DNA of 5,621 nucleotides from Clostridiales bacterium (GTDB taxonomy: Bacteria; Bacillota_A; Clostridia; Christensenellales; Aristaeellaceae). Position 1 is the first letter of the stretch; the number at the start of each line of letters is the position of its first letter. The notes beneath the pieces were generated by a model. The model ran no database searches, was not told the DNA's origin, and saw only the letters and a list, made by a program, of their open reading frames with translations. This document shows, piece after piece, positions 1 to 5,621 of this stretch. Where the stretch lies: positions 1 through 5,621 of the forward strand of contig JAAYZL010000082.1 in the NCBI GenBank assembly GCA_012514855.1, in the 5' to 3' direction. A program made the translations under genes and the position numbers.

Positions 1-281
1 CCCGCGATCAGCGCGCCCCAGAAGGAAATCGCCCACTGCGGGGAGTTCGGAAGATGGATGCCGACCGGTCCCTGCGGAAGCCTTGAGAAGTGCGCCGCCG
101 CGTGCCGCGCGCGGCGGCAGAGCTCGTCGTAGCGAAGCTCCGCGCCGTCCGACGCGGCAAACCGCGCTCGCCCGTTCCGCTCGACGCATTGAAACAGCGC
201 GCGCATGTCCTTCGCGCCGTCGAGCGCGCCGAGCCTCTCCCCGATAAACGCGGATACCCGCTGCAGCCTCGTCTCGTTCAT
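1..281 (-). CDS. N-terminus of a third AMP-dependent acyl ligase (partial, cut by the left edge)
   Basis: An open frame of 93 full codons plus two bases starts at an ATG whose first bases overlap the stop of the LRAT-type gene (ATGA) and has AGAAGG 7 nt upstream. The protein begins MNETRLQRVSAFIGERLG and contains ELRYDELCRRA (48-58) and HLPNSPQWAISFWGALIAG (76-94), the conserved N-terminal region of ANL-superfamily acyl ligases. Over the last 18 residues it matches the 628-residue ligase (residues 78-95) at 11 positions, clearly closer than to the 478-residue ligase, so it is probably a paralogue of the former. The ATP loop and catalytic lysine lie outside the window, so activity and any fused carrier domain cannot be judged. 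It has no stop in the window and is open to the edge. Confidence 0.85.
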   Translation of the reverse strand, partial: MNETRLQRVSAFIGERLGALDGAKDMRALFQCVERNGRARFAASDGAELRYDELCRRARHAAAHFSRLPQGPVGIHLPNSPQWAISFWGALIA

Positions 282-697
282 CGCTCGTCCTTCTTCAAAA
301 GCCTGCGCACGCGCCGCCGGACGTCGTCGACCTGCCCGCTCTCGTGCGCGCCGAACGCGCATTCGTTCGAAAAATGCTCGCAGTTGTTGCGGAGCATGTC
401 GTACCCGCCCTCGCCGATTCGCGCGCGCGCCGCCTCGACGACCGCGTCCGGACGGCGCAGGCGCAGCTTCTCCGCGAGGCCGTACTCCCTCGCCTCGGCA
501 AAGCCGCCGCGCGTGAACTGCGCGATGTCGGTCTCGCGCACGCGCACGTTTTCCGGCTCCGACAGGCCGTCGTCATTTTCGCCGGAAAAGTGCGCGACGC
601 GGCCGTCGCCCAGACAGACCCCGTGGTGCCAGTACGCGCCGCGGTTCACGCGTATCTGGTCGCCGGGGCGAAGCGGGCGCACCGTCCAGATGCTCAT
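278..697 (-). CDS. LRAT/HRASLS-type thiol acyltransferase-like protein (139 aa)
   Basis: A small protein of the LRAT family (circularly permuted NlpC/P60 papain-like fold). It opens with RPGDQIRVNRG, followed by HHGVCLGDG (24-32) and VAHF (34-37), and has the family signature NCEHF at 105-109. By alignment with HRASLS/PLAAT proteins the predicted catalytic set is H24, H36 and C106. Known relatives use the cysteine to take an acyl group from a phospholipid and pass it to retinol, an amine or a lysolipid, or to water. Here the donor could be an acyl-ACP or a lipid made by the operon; this is inference. Vertebrate members have a C-terminal membrane helix. This one ends instead in a strongly basic tail (VRRRVRRLLKK) that might bind anionic membranes. 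It overlaps both neighbours by ATGA junctions. The ribosome site is weak, so it probably relies on coupling to the carrier gene. A peptidase or amidase role cannot be excluded. Confidence 0.82.
   Translation of the reverse strand: MSIWTVRPLRPGDQIRVNRGAYWHHGVCLGDGRVAHFSGENDDGLSEPENVRVRETDIAQFTRGGFAEAREYGLAEKLRLRRPDAVVEAARARIGEGGYDMLRNNCEHFSNECAFGAHESGQVDDVRRRVRRLLKKDER
289..294 (-). promoter_or_regulatory. Ribosome binding site AGAAGG of the third ligase
   Basis: AGAAGG lies 7 nt before the ATG at 281-279, inside the 3' end of the LRAT-type gene. It supports the start of the partial gene that runs off the left edge. Confidence 0.6.
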
Positions 698-930
698 TGC
701 TCCGAAAGCCTGCGCCCGATGAAGGCCATCACGTCGCCGACGGTCTTGAGCTCGTCCGCGCGCACCGTGCCGAACTCGATGCCGAACTCCTCCTCGACGG
801 CGATCGCCATCAGGAGCATCGAGATCGAGTTGATGCCCAAATCCGCCGCGAGCGACGTCCGCTCCGTGACCTCCCCGAGCGGGATGTCCGGGCAGGCGAT
901 TTCAAACACCCTGATCAGCCTCTCCAGCAT
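694..930 (-). CDS. Acyl carrier protein (78 aa)
   Basis: A free-standing acyl carrier protein that would hold an acyl chain as a thioester on a phosphopantetheine arm. The length, acidic character and helical pattern match the family. The modification site is DLGINSIS (30-37), with S35 as the predicted attachment serine, followed by the helix-II stretch AIAVEEEFGIEF. The residue before the serine is Asn (N34) instead of the Asp of the usual DSL motif; such NS variants occur among specialised carriers of Firmicutes. It starts 4 nt after the stop of the stand-alone ligase, so that enzyme is its likely loading partner, with the tandem PlsC or LRAT-type protein as candidate users of the acyl thioester. 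ATG start with GAGGTGA just upstream. It is probably a dedicated carrier and not the housekeeping AcpP, since no fatty acid synthase genes are nearby. Confidence 0.93.
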   Translation of the reverse strand: MLERLIRVFEIACPDIPLGEVTERTSLAADLGINSISMLLMAIAVEEEFGIEFGTVRADELKTVGDVMAFIGRRLSEQ

Positions 931-934
931 GCCT

Positions 935-941
935 TCACCTC
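935..941 (-). promoter_or_regulatory. Ribosome binding site GAGGTGA of the carrier protein gene
   Basis: GAGGTGA matches the complement of the 16S rRNA 3' end over 7 nt and lies 4 nt before the ATG at 930. Its last three bases are the TGA stop of the upstream ligase, so ribosomes finishing that gene sit on the next start. Confidence 0.7.
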
Positions 942-2371
942 GCGATCTTCATGCTCGGCGTGCGCGGGAAGTCCGTGTCGCGCACGTGGACGCGCCGAAT
1001 CTTTTTGAACTCCGGCTGGCCCTCGTTCCAGCGCTCGACCGCGTCCCTCACGGCGTCGGGCGAAACCCCCGGCGACGGCAGCGCCTCGACGGACAGTATC
1101 TCCCGCTCCTCGAGCTTAACGAGGCACTCGCGGATCTCCGGCATCCCGGAGAGCTCCGCCTCCATGGCCTCGGGCGACAGCTTCTCGCCGTTGGCGAGCA
1201 CGAGGATATTCTTGAGCCTGCCGGTGATGTACAGATACCCGTCCGCGTCCATGTGCCCCAGGTCGCCGGTCTTGAACCACATGTCCTCATACGCGCGCGC
1301 GTTCTCCTCGGGGTTGTTGTAATAGCCGAGCATCAGGTTCTCGCCGCGCAGCCACAGCTCGCCGTCGACGAAGCGCAGCTCCTGCCCCGCGTACGGCTTC
1401 CCGACCGATTCGGGTTTTTCGAGGCTGTCGCCGTTGCCGCTGACGAGGTTCGCGGTCTCGGTGAGCCCGTAGCCCGGCAGCACGCGTATGCCGACCGCGT
1501 CGTAGCGCTTGATGAGCTTCGGCGGAACCGGCGCGCCGCCGCAGATGATCGTCTCGACCGAGCCGCCGAGCGCGCCGAGCCCGCGCAGCGACGCGACGCC
1601 CAAAAACATCTCCGCGAGCGCGGGAACCAGCACGAGTATCGTCGGCCTGGCCTTCGGGAGGTCGGAGAAGAGATTGCGCATGTCCTCGCAGGGATAGATC
1701 GAGCTCGCGGTCAGCATGCACGTCAGGAAGTTCCGGATCAGCCCGAACACGTGCGAGAACGGGATCAGCGCGTAGTAGCGCTGCTCGAACGCGCGGCCCT
1801 TCGTGAACGCGCCGTTGAACGCGCCGGTCAGCATCGCGCCGTGCGACAATACCGCGCCCTTCGGACGGCCGGTCGTGCCGCCGGTGAAGAAGATCGCGCA
1901 GGGCTCGTCTTTCGCCGCTTCAACCGCGGGAACCGGCTCGGCGGAGGGAAGCGCGTTCGCGTCGTACAGCCGAAGCTCTGCGTCCCGAGGCGCACCGGTA
2001 TAGAACGCCGCCTCGAGGCCGAGCATTTTCCACGCGCCCCTGAGCGCCTCTCCCGCCAGGGCTGCGGGCAGGGGCACCGCGACGCGGCCGGAGCTCGCGA
2101 TCGCCAGAAACAGCTCGATAAAGCGCGGGCTGTTGGGCATCAGCAGCCCCACGTGCGCGCCCTTCGGGATGCCGAGCGCGTCGAGCGTCCCGCGAAGCCG
2201 CGCGACGGATTCGAGGAGTTCCCCGTAGGTCGTGCCGCCCTCGGCGGTATTCACGGCGACAAGGTCGAAAAAATCCTCCCGGCACAGGTCGAGAAGCTCC
2301 GGAATCGTCCACGGCCTCTTTAGCCGCGCCCGGTCCTCGGGGACCAGCATGTTCCAAAAGTACTCGTTCAC
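935..2371 (-). CDS. AMP-dependent acyl ligase, stand-alone (478 aa, GTG start)
   Basis: A second ANL-superfamily adenylating enzyme, from a different branch than its 628-residue neighbour. Motifs: ATP loop FTGGTTGRPKG (162-172), YGLTE (301-305), KTGDLG (367-372), GRLKNILVLANGEKLSP (384-400) and the C-terminal catalytic lysine K475 in SMKIAR. The protein ends three residues after that lysine, so there is no carrier domain; the gene directly downstream encodes a free acyl carrier protein, the obvious candidate acceptor. Predicted reaction: carboxylic acid + ATP to acyl-AMP, then transfer to the carrier (or to CoA). It is shorter than typical FadD-type enzymes and lacks the long insert seen in the first ligase, which may mean a different or shorter acid. 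The GTG start overlaps the upstream TGA as GTGA and follows a strong AGGAGGAGGG site. Cytoplasmic. Substrate is unknown. Confidence 0.9.
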   Translation of the reverse strand: MNEYFWNMLVPEDRARLKRPWTIPELLDLCREDFFDLVAVNTAEGGTTYGELLESVARLRGTLDALGIPKGAHVGLLMPNSPRFIELFLAIASSGRVAVPLPAALAGEALRGAWKMLGLEAAFYTGAPRDAELRLYDANALPSAEPVPAVEAAKDEPCAIFFTGGTTGRPKGAVLSHGAMLTGAFNGAFTKGRAFEQRYYALIPFSHVFGLIRNFLTCMLTASSIYPCEDMRNLFSDLPKARPTILVLVPALAEMFLGVASLRGLGALGGSVETIICGGAPVPPKLIKRYDAVGIRVLPGYGLTETANLVSGNGDSLEKPESVGKPYAGQELRFVDGELWLRGENLMLGYYNNPEENARAYEDMWFKTGDLGHMDADGYLYITGRLKNILVLANGEKLSPEAMEAELSGMPEIRECLVKLEEREILSVEALPSPGVSPDAVRDAVERWNEGQPEFKKIRRVHVRDTDFPRTPSMKIAR

Positions 2372-3630
2372 CGTCTTCCCTCCTCCTCATCCAGTCGCGC
2401 CCTCAGTGTAAGCATCCGCTCGCGCAGCATCTGCGCGTTCTTTTCGAGGTTTTCCGCGCTCAGTTCGCCCGAGAACCGAACCGGCGTGTCGATCCAGATC
2501 GCCTGCCGGTTGCGCAGAACCCGGTACGGCTTCCCGATGTACGCCATGACGATCGGCGCGCCGGACTTCGCGGCGACGAGCAGGAGCCCCGCGCGGAACG
2601 GCCCGATCTCGCCGGTCTTCGACATCTCGCCCTCCGGGAAGATGCCGACGCAGTCGCCGCGCCCGAGCACGCGCAGCATCTCGCGAAAAGCTCCGACGTC
2701 CACGGCCTCGCGGTCGATCGGGATGCAGCTCAGCCGGTTGAGAAGCCACCGGAGCGCGGGCTTCCGGTAGAGCGCCTCTCCCGCGACCATGCGCACGAGG
2801 TTCTTCCGGAACGCCGTGCACAGCATCGGCGGATCGAAGAAGTCCGTGTGGTTCGAGATCACGATCGCGCCGGGCGGAAGCACCCTTCCCTGCGCGGCCC
2901 TGTCCGTATAGTGGTAGCGCGGCCGGAACCCGATCGTCATCATGCGGCCGATGTGCCCCCGCAGATACCGGTCGAACAACGTCCTGCGGTCGCGCTTTTC
3001 CGCCTCGACGCGCCGCGAGAGCTCCCTCTTGAGCCTCGCGACCTCGAGCTCGAGGAAGGAAGTCGCCCGCTCGATCAGCGCTTGATTGATCTCCCCGGGG
3101 AACCGCTCGCTGAGCGAAATCGGCTCCCCCTGCATCACGCGCGTGCGCCGCCTCCACGAGTACGCGCCGTCGCAGTAGTGCGCGATCACCGGCGCGCCGG
3201 TCTGAAGCGCTATGTACGCCGCGCCGGGCTTGAACGGCAAAAGTTTTCCGAAGTCGCGGCCGCCGGGGTTCAGCATCCCCTCCGGGAACACGCCGACGAC
3301 GTGTCCCTTTTGGAGGGCGCGCGCGGCCTCGCCCAGAAAGTCCGCGCCCTCTGCGCCGTTGCGCTCGACCATGATGCCGCGCATGCCCCGGAGGAACCAC
3401 GAGAGCAGCTTCCCCTTCCGGAACAGCACCTCCGCCATCAATACGCGCACGACCCGCGCGGGAAAGAGCAGCAGCATCGCCGCGAAGTCGAGCAGAGCCG
3501 TGTGGTTCATGACCGCGACCGCGCCCCTCCCCGGGGGTTTCCTCTCCTCGCGGTAGACCTTCGGCCGGATGAACAGAAGCATCGGAAGAGCGCCCGTGAT
3601 CTTTGTGAAGTAGAGCACAAAATGCCTCAA
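2368..3630 (-). CDS. Tandem PlsC-domain acyltransferase (420 aa, TTG start)
   Basis: Two 1-acylglycerol-3-phosphate acyltransferase (PlsC/LPLAT) domains lie in one chain. Domain 1 has the HX4D catalytic motif NHTALLD (42-48) and FPEGM (115-119) with a following PFKPG. Domain 2 has NHTDFFD (260-266) and FPEGE (331-335) with PFRAG. Both keep the catalytic His and Asp, so both may be active. A charged, probably helical linker (about 187-217) joins them. The family moves acyl groups from acyl-ACP or acyl-CoA to a lysolipid or glycerol phosphate at the inner membrane face; the N-terminal segment HFVLYFTKITGALPMLLF could anchor it. The TTG at 3630-3628 is chosen because AGGAGG lies 9 nt upstream and the resulting N-terminus resembles clostridial PlsC proteins. 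A longer frame from a TTG at 3669 has no ribosome site and would overlap the ligase gene. Most PlsC proteins are single-domain, about 200-260 aa. Acyl donor and acceptor are not determined. Confidence 0.9.
   Translation of the reverse strand: MRHFVLYFTKITGALPMLLFIRPKVYREERKPPGRGAVAVMNHTALLDFAAMLLLFPARVVRVLMAEVLFRKGKLLSWFLRGMRGIMVERNGAEGADFLGEAARALQKGHVVGVFPEGMLNPGGRDFGKLLPFKPGAAYIALQTGAPVIAHYCDGAYSWRRRTRVMQGEPISLSERFPGEINQALIERATSFLELEVARLKRELSRRVEAEKRDRRTLFDRYLRGHIGRMMTIGFRPRYHYTDRAAQGRVLPPGAIVISNHTDFFDPPMLCTAFRKNLVRMVAGEALYRKPALRWLLNRLSCIPIDREAVDVGAFREMLRVLGRGDCVGIFPEGEMSKTGEIGPFRAGLLLVAAKSGAPIVMAYIGKPYRVLRNRQAIWIDTPVRFSGELSAENLEKNAQMLRERMLTLRARLDEEEGRR
2378..2387 (-). promoter_or_regulatory. 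Ribosome binding site AGGAGGAGGG for the second ligase
   Basis: A repeated GGAGG track 6 nt before the GTG at 2371-2369. It lies inside the last codons of the PlsC gene, where it encodes the acidic run near its C-terminus. It supports the GTG start and close coupling of the two genes. Confidence 0.8.
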
Positions 3631-3639
3631 GCGGACAGT

Positions 3640-3645
3640 CCTCCT
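3640..3645 (-). promoter_or_regulatory. Ribosome binding site AGGAGG of the tandem PlsC gene
   Basis: A perfect AGGAGG overlaps the TAG stop of the upstream ligase (reading TAGGAGG) and lies 9 nt before a TTG codon at 3630. There is no ATG near it and the next in-frame GTG is too far (21 nt), so it decides the TTG start. Confidence 0.85.
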
Positions 3646-5530
3646 ATGCCTTGAGTATGTATTCGGCAAACGAGCGCGGCGTGAGCAGGCCGTTCGTCTC
3701 CTTCGCGACGTCCTTCAGCGCGAACCTCTTTTCGATCTCCGAGAGCAGCGCGAAGTAGCGCAGGCTGTCCCCGGACAAATCCCAGAGGAAGTTGCTGTCC
3801 GCGTCGACCGACGCCGCGGGCACGCCCAGCACCTCGCAGAAGCACGCGCGCACGGCCTCGAGCGTCTCGAGGAAGCCGTCGCGGTACGCCTGACCGATGT
3901 CGCCGGGGATGTCCCGCGCCTCGTCGCATTGCAGCGCTCCCGCGCGGAGCATATTGCGGATCGCCGCGCGCATGACCTTGCCGCCCGCGGTTCTGGGAAG
4001 CGCCTCCCCGCAGAACAGTATGCGCTTCGGCCGCATGCAAAACGGAAGACGCGAAAAGCACCTCTCGGCGCTCTCGAGCGCCAGCGCGCGCCGGTACGCG
4101 CCCGCCTCCAAAGGCACCTCGAGCACGAGCGTCAGCTCCCCGTCCGGGCCGTCGAGCGCGCACACGCCGGTCGCCTGCTCGATGAAGAGCTGCGCCTCGA
4201 CCGCGTCCGGGGAGATGCGCTCGCCGGCGGAGGTGTTGATGAGGTCGTCCGCGCGCCCGAGGATTTCGTACTCGCCGCGCGCGCCGATCCGGAACACGTC
4301 GCCCGTCCCGATCCACGCGCCGGGTTCGACGGGCACGCGCCCGCCACTTTTGTACACCGCCGCCATGCACGATTCGCCGCGCACGGACAGGCCGCCCCCG
4401 GCGTCCAACTGAAACTCCACCGAAGGGAGCGGCTTCCCGACGGCCGCCGTATTCCTGCGCCCCGGCCTGCGGTCGAGCGCGACCGACGCGATGCCGATCT
4501 CGGTCATGCCGTAGCCGTTGTAGAGCGGGTAGCCCAGGGCGCTCAAGGTGCGCGCGGTGTCGCTTCGCAGCGCGCCGCCGCCGCTGATCGCGAAGCGTAT
4601 CCCCCCGCCGAGCAGCCGCGCGCGGACGCCCTTGAACATCCTCGCCGCGAGCCACAGCCCGAGCCGCGGGTGGATCGACTGCATGAAGAGCGACAGCCGC
4701 GACGCCCGTTCGAGCTTTTCCGACCGGCCGGTCTTCCTCGCCTCGCGGTGGACGCCCGCGGCGAGCGCGTCCCACAGGAGCGGCACCGCAAACACGTGCG
4801 TCACCTCGTGAAGCCGGCAGGTGTTCAAGATGGTCTCGGGGCTGTAATCGCGCAGGAACACGAACGTCCGCCCGAACGCGGAGAACCACATCAGGCACGC
4901 CGTCAGCCCGAACACGTGGCAGAACGGCAGAAACGCGAGCAGCTTCAGCTTCCCTTTATGGAAGCGCCGGATGTCCGGGTTCTTGTCGAGGATCGCGCGC
5001 GCGTTCAGGATCTGCGCGGCCATCGCGCGCCCGTCGTAGGCGCAGACCTTCGGCTCGCCGGTCGTGCCGGAGGTCGCGAGCAGCACCTCGTCCGCCCAGC
5101 GCGCGGGCACTTCCGGGAGGTCGGCCGCGAGAATCTCCTCCGCCGGGACGCCGCCCGCGCCGACGATTTCGCGAGCGCCCGCCTCGGAGACCATGTGCCG
5201 TACGGCGTCCTCCGGGGCGTCGGGGCTCAGAAGCAGCGGCCGAAAGCCCGCCATCAAAAGCGCCCAGAAGAGCGTCACCCACTCCGGGGAGTTCGGGAGC
5301 CTCAGCGCGACGACCGAGCCCTCCGGGAGATCGCAAAACCGCCCGCGAAGCGAGGCGCACGCCCGCCGGATCGCCCTTGCGCACTCGTCGTACGTCACCG
5401 AAAAAATCTGCATGTCCGCGCTGTCCTCAAAAAAGACCTCGCTCCCGAAGCCGAACGACAGCCGGTGGATTGTCTCAAACGTGTGCGCGCCGTCCCGCAG
5501 ATCCCGCAGAACCCTGTCGTAAAACTTCAT
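3644..5530 (-). CDS. AMP-dependent acyl ligase fused to a C-terminal acyl carrier domain (628 aa)
   Basis: This is an ANL-superfamily adenylating enzyme, predicted to activate a carboxylic acid with ATP to acyl-AMP and pass it to a phosphopantetheine thiol. Visible motifs are the ATP loop TSGTTGEPK (153-161), YGMTE (340-344), TGD (409-411), GRADDL (425-430), GERISP (436-441) and the catalytic lysine K518 in GGKVMR. Residues about 255-320 (MFKGVRARLLGGG, then ISGGGAL) resemble long-chain fatty acyl ligases, which suggests a fatty acid substrate. After a linker, residues about 551-628 form a carrier domain with DSL at 588-590, S589 being the predicted phosphopantetheine site. Because its own carrier is attached, the product is more likely an acyl-carrier thioester than free acyl-CoA. 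ATG start with AGGGAG 4 nt upstream (5535-5540). No signal peptide or membrane span, so cytoplasmic. Chain-length specificity is unknown. Confidence 0.92.
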   Translation of the reverse strand: MKFYDRVLRDLRDGAHTFETIHRLSFGFGSEVFFEDSADMQIFSVTYDECARAIRRACASLRGRFCDLPEGSVVALRLPNSPEWVTLFWALLMAGFRPLLLSPDAPEDAVRHMVSEAGAREIVGAGGVPAEEILAADLPEVPARWADEVLLATSGTTGEPKVCAYDGRAMAAQILNARAILDKNPDIRRFHKGKLKLLAFLPFCHVFGLTACLMWFSAFGRTFVFLRDYSPETILNTCRLHEVTHVFAVPLLWDALAAGVHREARKTGRSEKLERASRLSLFMQSIHPRLGLWLAARMFKGVRARLLGGGIRFAISGGGALRSDTARTLSALGYPLYNGYGMTEIGIASVALDRRPGRRNTAAVGKPLPSVEFQLDAGGGLSVRGESCMAAVYKSGGRVPVEPGAWIGTGDVFRIGARGEYEILGRADDLINTSAGERISPDAVEAQLFIEQATGVCALDGPDGELTLVLEVPLEAGAYRRALALESAERCFSRLPFCMRPKRILFCGEALPRTAGGKVMRAAIRNMLRAGALQCDEARDIPGDIGQAYRDGFLETLEAVRACFCEVLGVPAASVDADSNFLWDLSGDSLRYFALLSEIEKRFALKDVAKETNGLLTPRSFAEYILKA

Positions 5531-5531
5531 G

Positions 5532-5621
5532 TCACTCCCTCGCGCCGACGCGCCGGAGAACCGCGTCGAACGCCCTGCCGTAAATCCAGGATATGCCGGG
5601 GGAAACCGCCGCGAGCGCCAG
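5532..5621 (-). CDS. C-terminal end of an unidentified protein (partial, cut by the right edge)
   Basis: An open frame enters from the right edge and ends at a TGA (5534-5532), giving 29 residues that begin LALAAVSPGISWIYG and end AVLRRVGARE. The stop lies 1 nt before the ATG of the ligase gene, and the ligase's Shine-Dalgarno site sits inside this frame, so the two genes are almost certainly in the same operon. The hydrophobic stretch followed by a basic tail could be the end of a membrane protein, or of a short-chain dehydrogenase of the kind often found beside acyl ligases and carrier proteins. No motif decides between these, so no function is assigned. The frame is supported by the lack of stops and by the tight junction. 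Confidence 0.7.
   Translation of the reverse strand: MALAAVSPGISWIYGRAFDAVLRRVGARE

Noticed and set aside
39..50. Repeat CGGGGAGTTCGG, also at 5285-5296
   Set aside because: It encodes the conserved PNSP segment in the two paralogous ligases, so it reflects homology and is not a functional DNA repeat.
344..2323. Long plus-strand open frame of 659 codons antisense to the LRAT, carrier and second ligase genes
   Set aside because: It is a GC-rich shadow frame: low-complexity Arg/Ala/Glu-rich translation with no motifs, crossing three well-supported minus-strand genes.
3631..3643. Gap between the first ligase and the PlsC gene as a possible promoter or terminator
   Set aside because: Only 13 nt, filled by the Shine-Dalgarno site; no hairpin with a T run and no -10/-35 pair seen.
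2848..3654. Plus-strand open frame of 268 codons antisense to the PlsC gene
   Set aside because: Arg/Pro/Glu-rich composition, no recognisable domain, and fully opposite conserved PlsC motifs.
3627..4898. Minus-strand open frame of 423 codons in another frame of the first ligase
   Set aside because: Arg/Gly/Ala-rich shadow; the overlapping frame carries all ANL and carrier motifs.
1..5621. CRISPR array, tRNA, rRNA, insertion sequence or attachment site
   Set aside because: The window is essentially all coding on one strand, with no periodic repeats, terminal inverted repeats, transposase motifs or RNA gene signatures that I could see.

Overview
The window is one continuous stretch of a tightly packed operon, all transcribed on the minus strand (right to left). 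It holds five complete genes and two cut by the window edges. Base composition is strongly GC-rich, Shine-Dalgarno sites are strong (AGGAGG, GAGGTGA), and TTG and GTG starts are used. The ligase, carrier-protein and acyltransferase sequences read like those of high-GC anaerobic Firmicutes (Oscillospiraceae/Christensenellaceae-like gut Clostridia). That assignment is inferred from protein style alone; no phylogenetic marker gene is present.

Layout in transcription order: (1) 5621-5532, the last 29 codons of an unidentified gene; (2) 5530-3644, a 628-residue AMP-dependent acyl ligase with a C-terminal acyl carrier domain; (3) 3630-2368, a fusion of two PlsC-type glycerolipid acyltransferase domains, starting at a TTG; (4) 2371-935, a 478-residue AMP-dependent acyl ligase without a carrier domain; (5) 930-694, a free acyl carrier protein; (6) 697-278, a small protein with the NCEHF signature of the LRAT/HRASLS acyltransferase family; (7) 281-1, the N-terminus of a third AMP-dependent ligase, running off the left edge.

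Neighbouring genes overlap by 4 nt or are separated by at most 13 nt. No internal promoter or terminator is visible and no non-coding stretch exceeds 13 nt, so the genes are probably one translationally coupled transcript.

Taken together, the genes encode parts for acyl activation (ligases forming acyl-AMP), acyl carriage (one fused and one free carrier domain) and acyl transfer (tandem PlsC domains and an LRAT-type thiol transferase). The simplest reading is a pathway that activates carboxylic acids, probably fatty acids, loads them on dedicated carriers and moves them onto a lipid or amine acceptor. It resembles a dismantled and expanded version of the enterobacterial Aas enzyme, which fuses one PlsC domain to one acyl-ACP ligase. 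The actual product cannot be read from the sequence. The LRAT-type protein is the most unusual part and the best clue that this is more than ordinary phospholipid repair.
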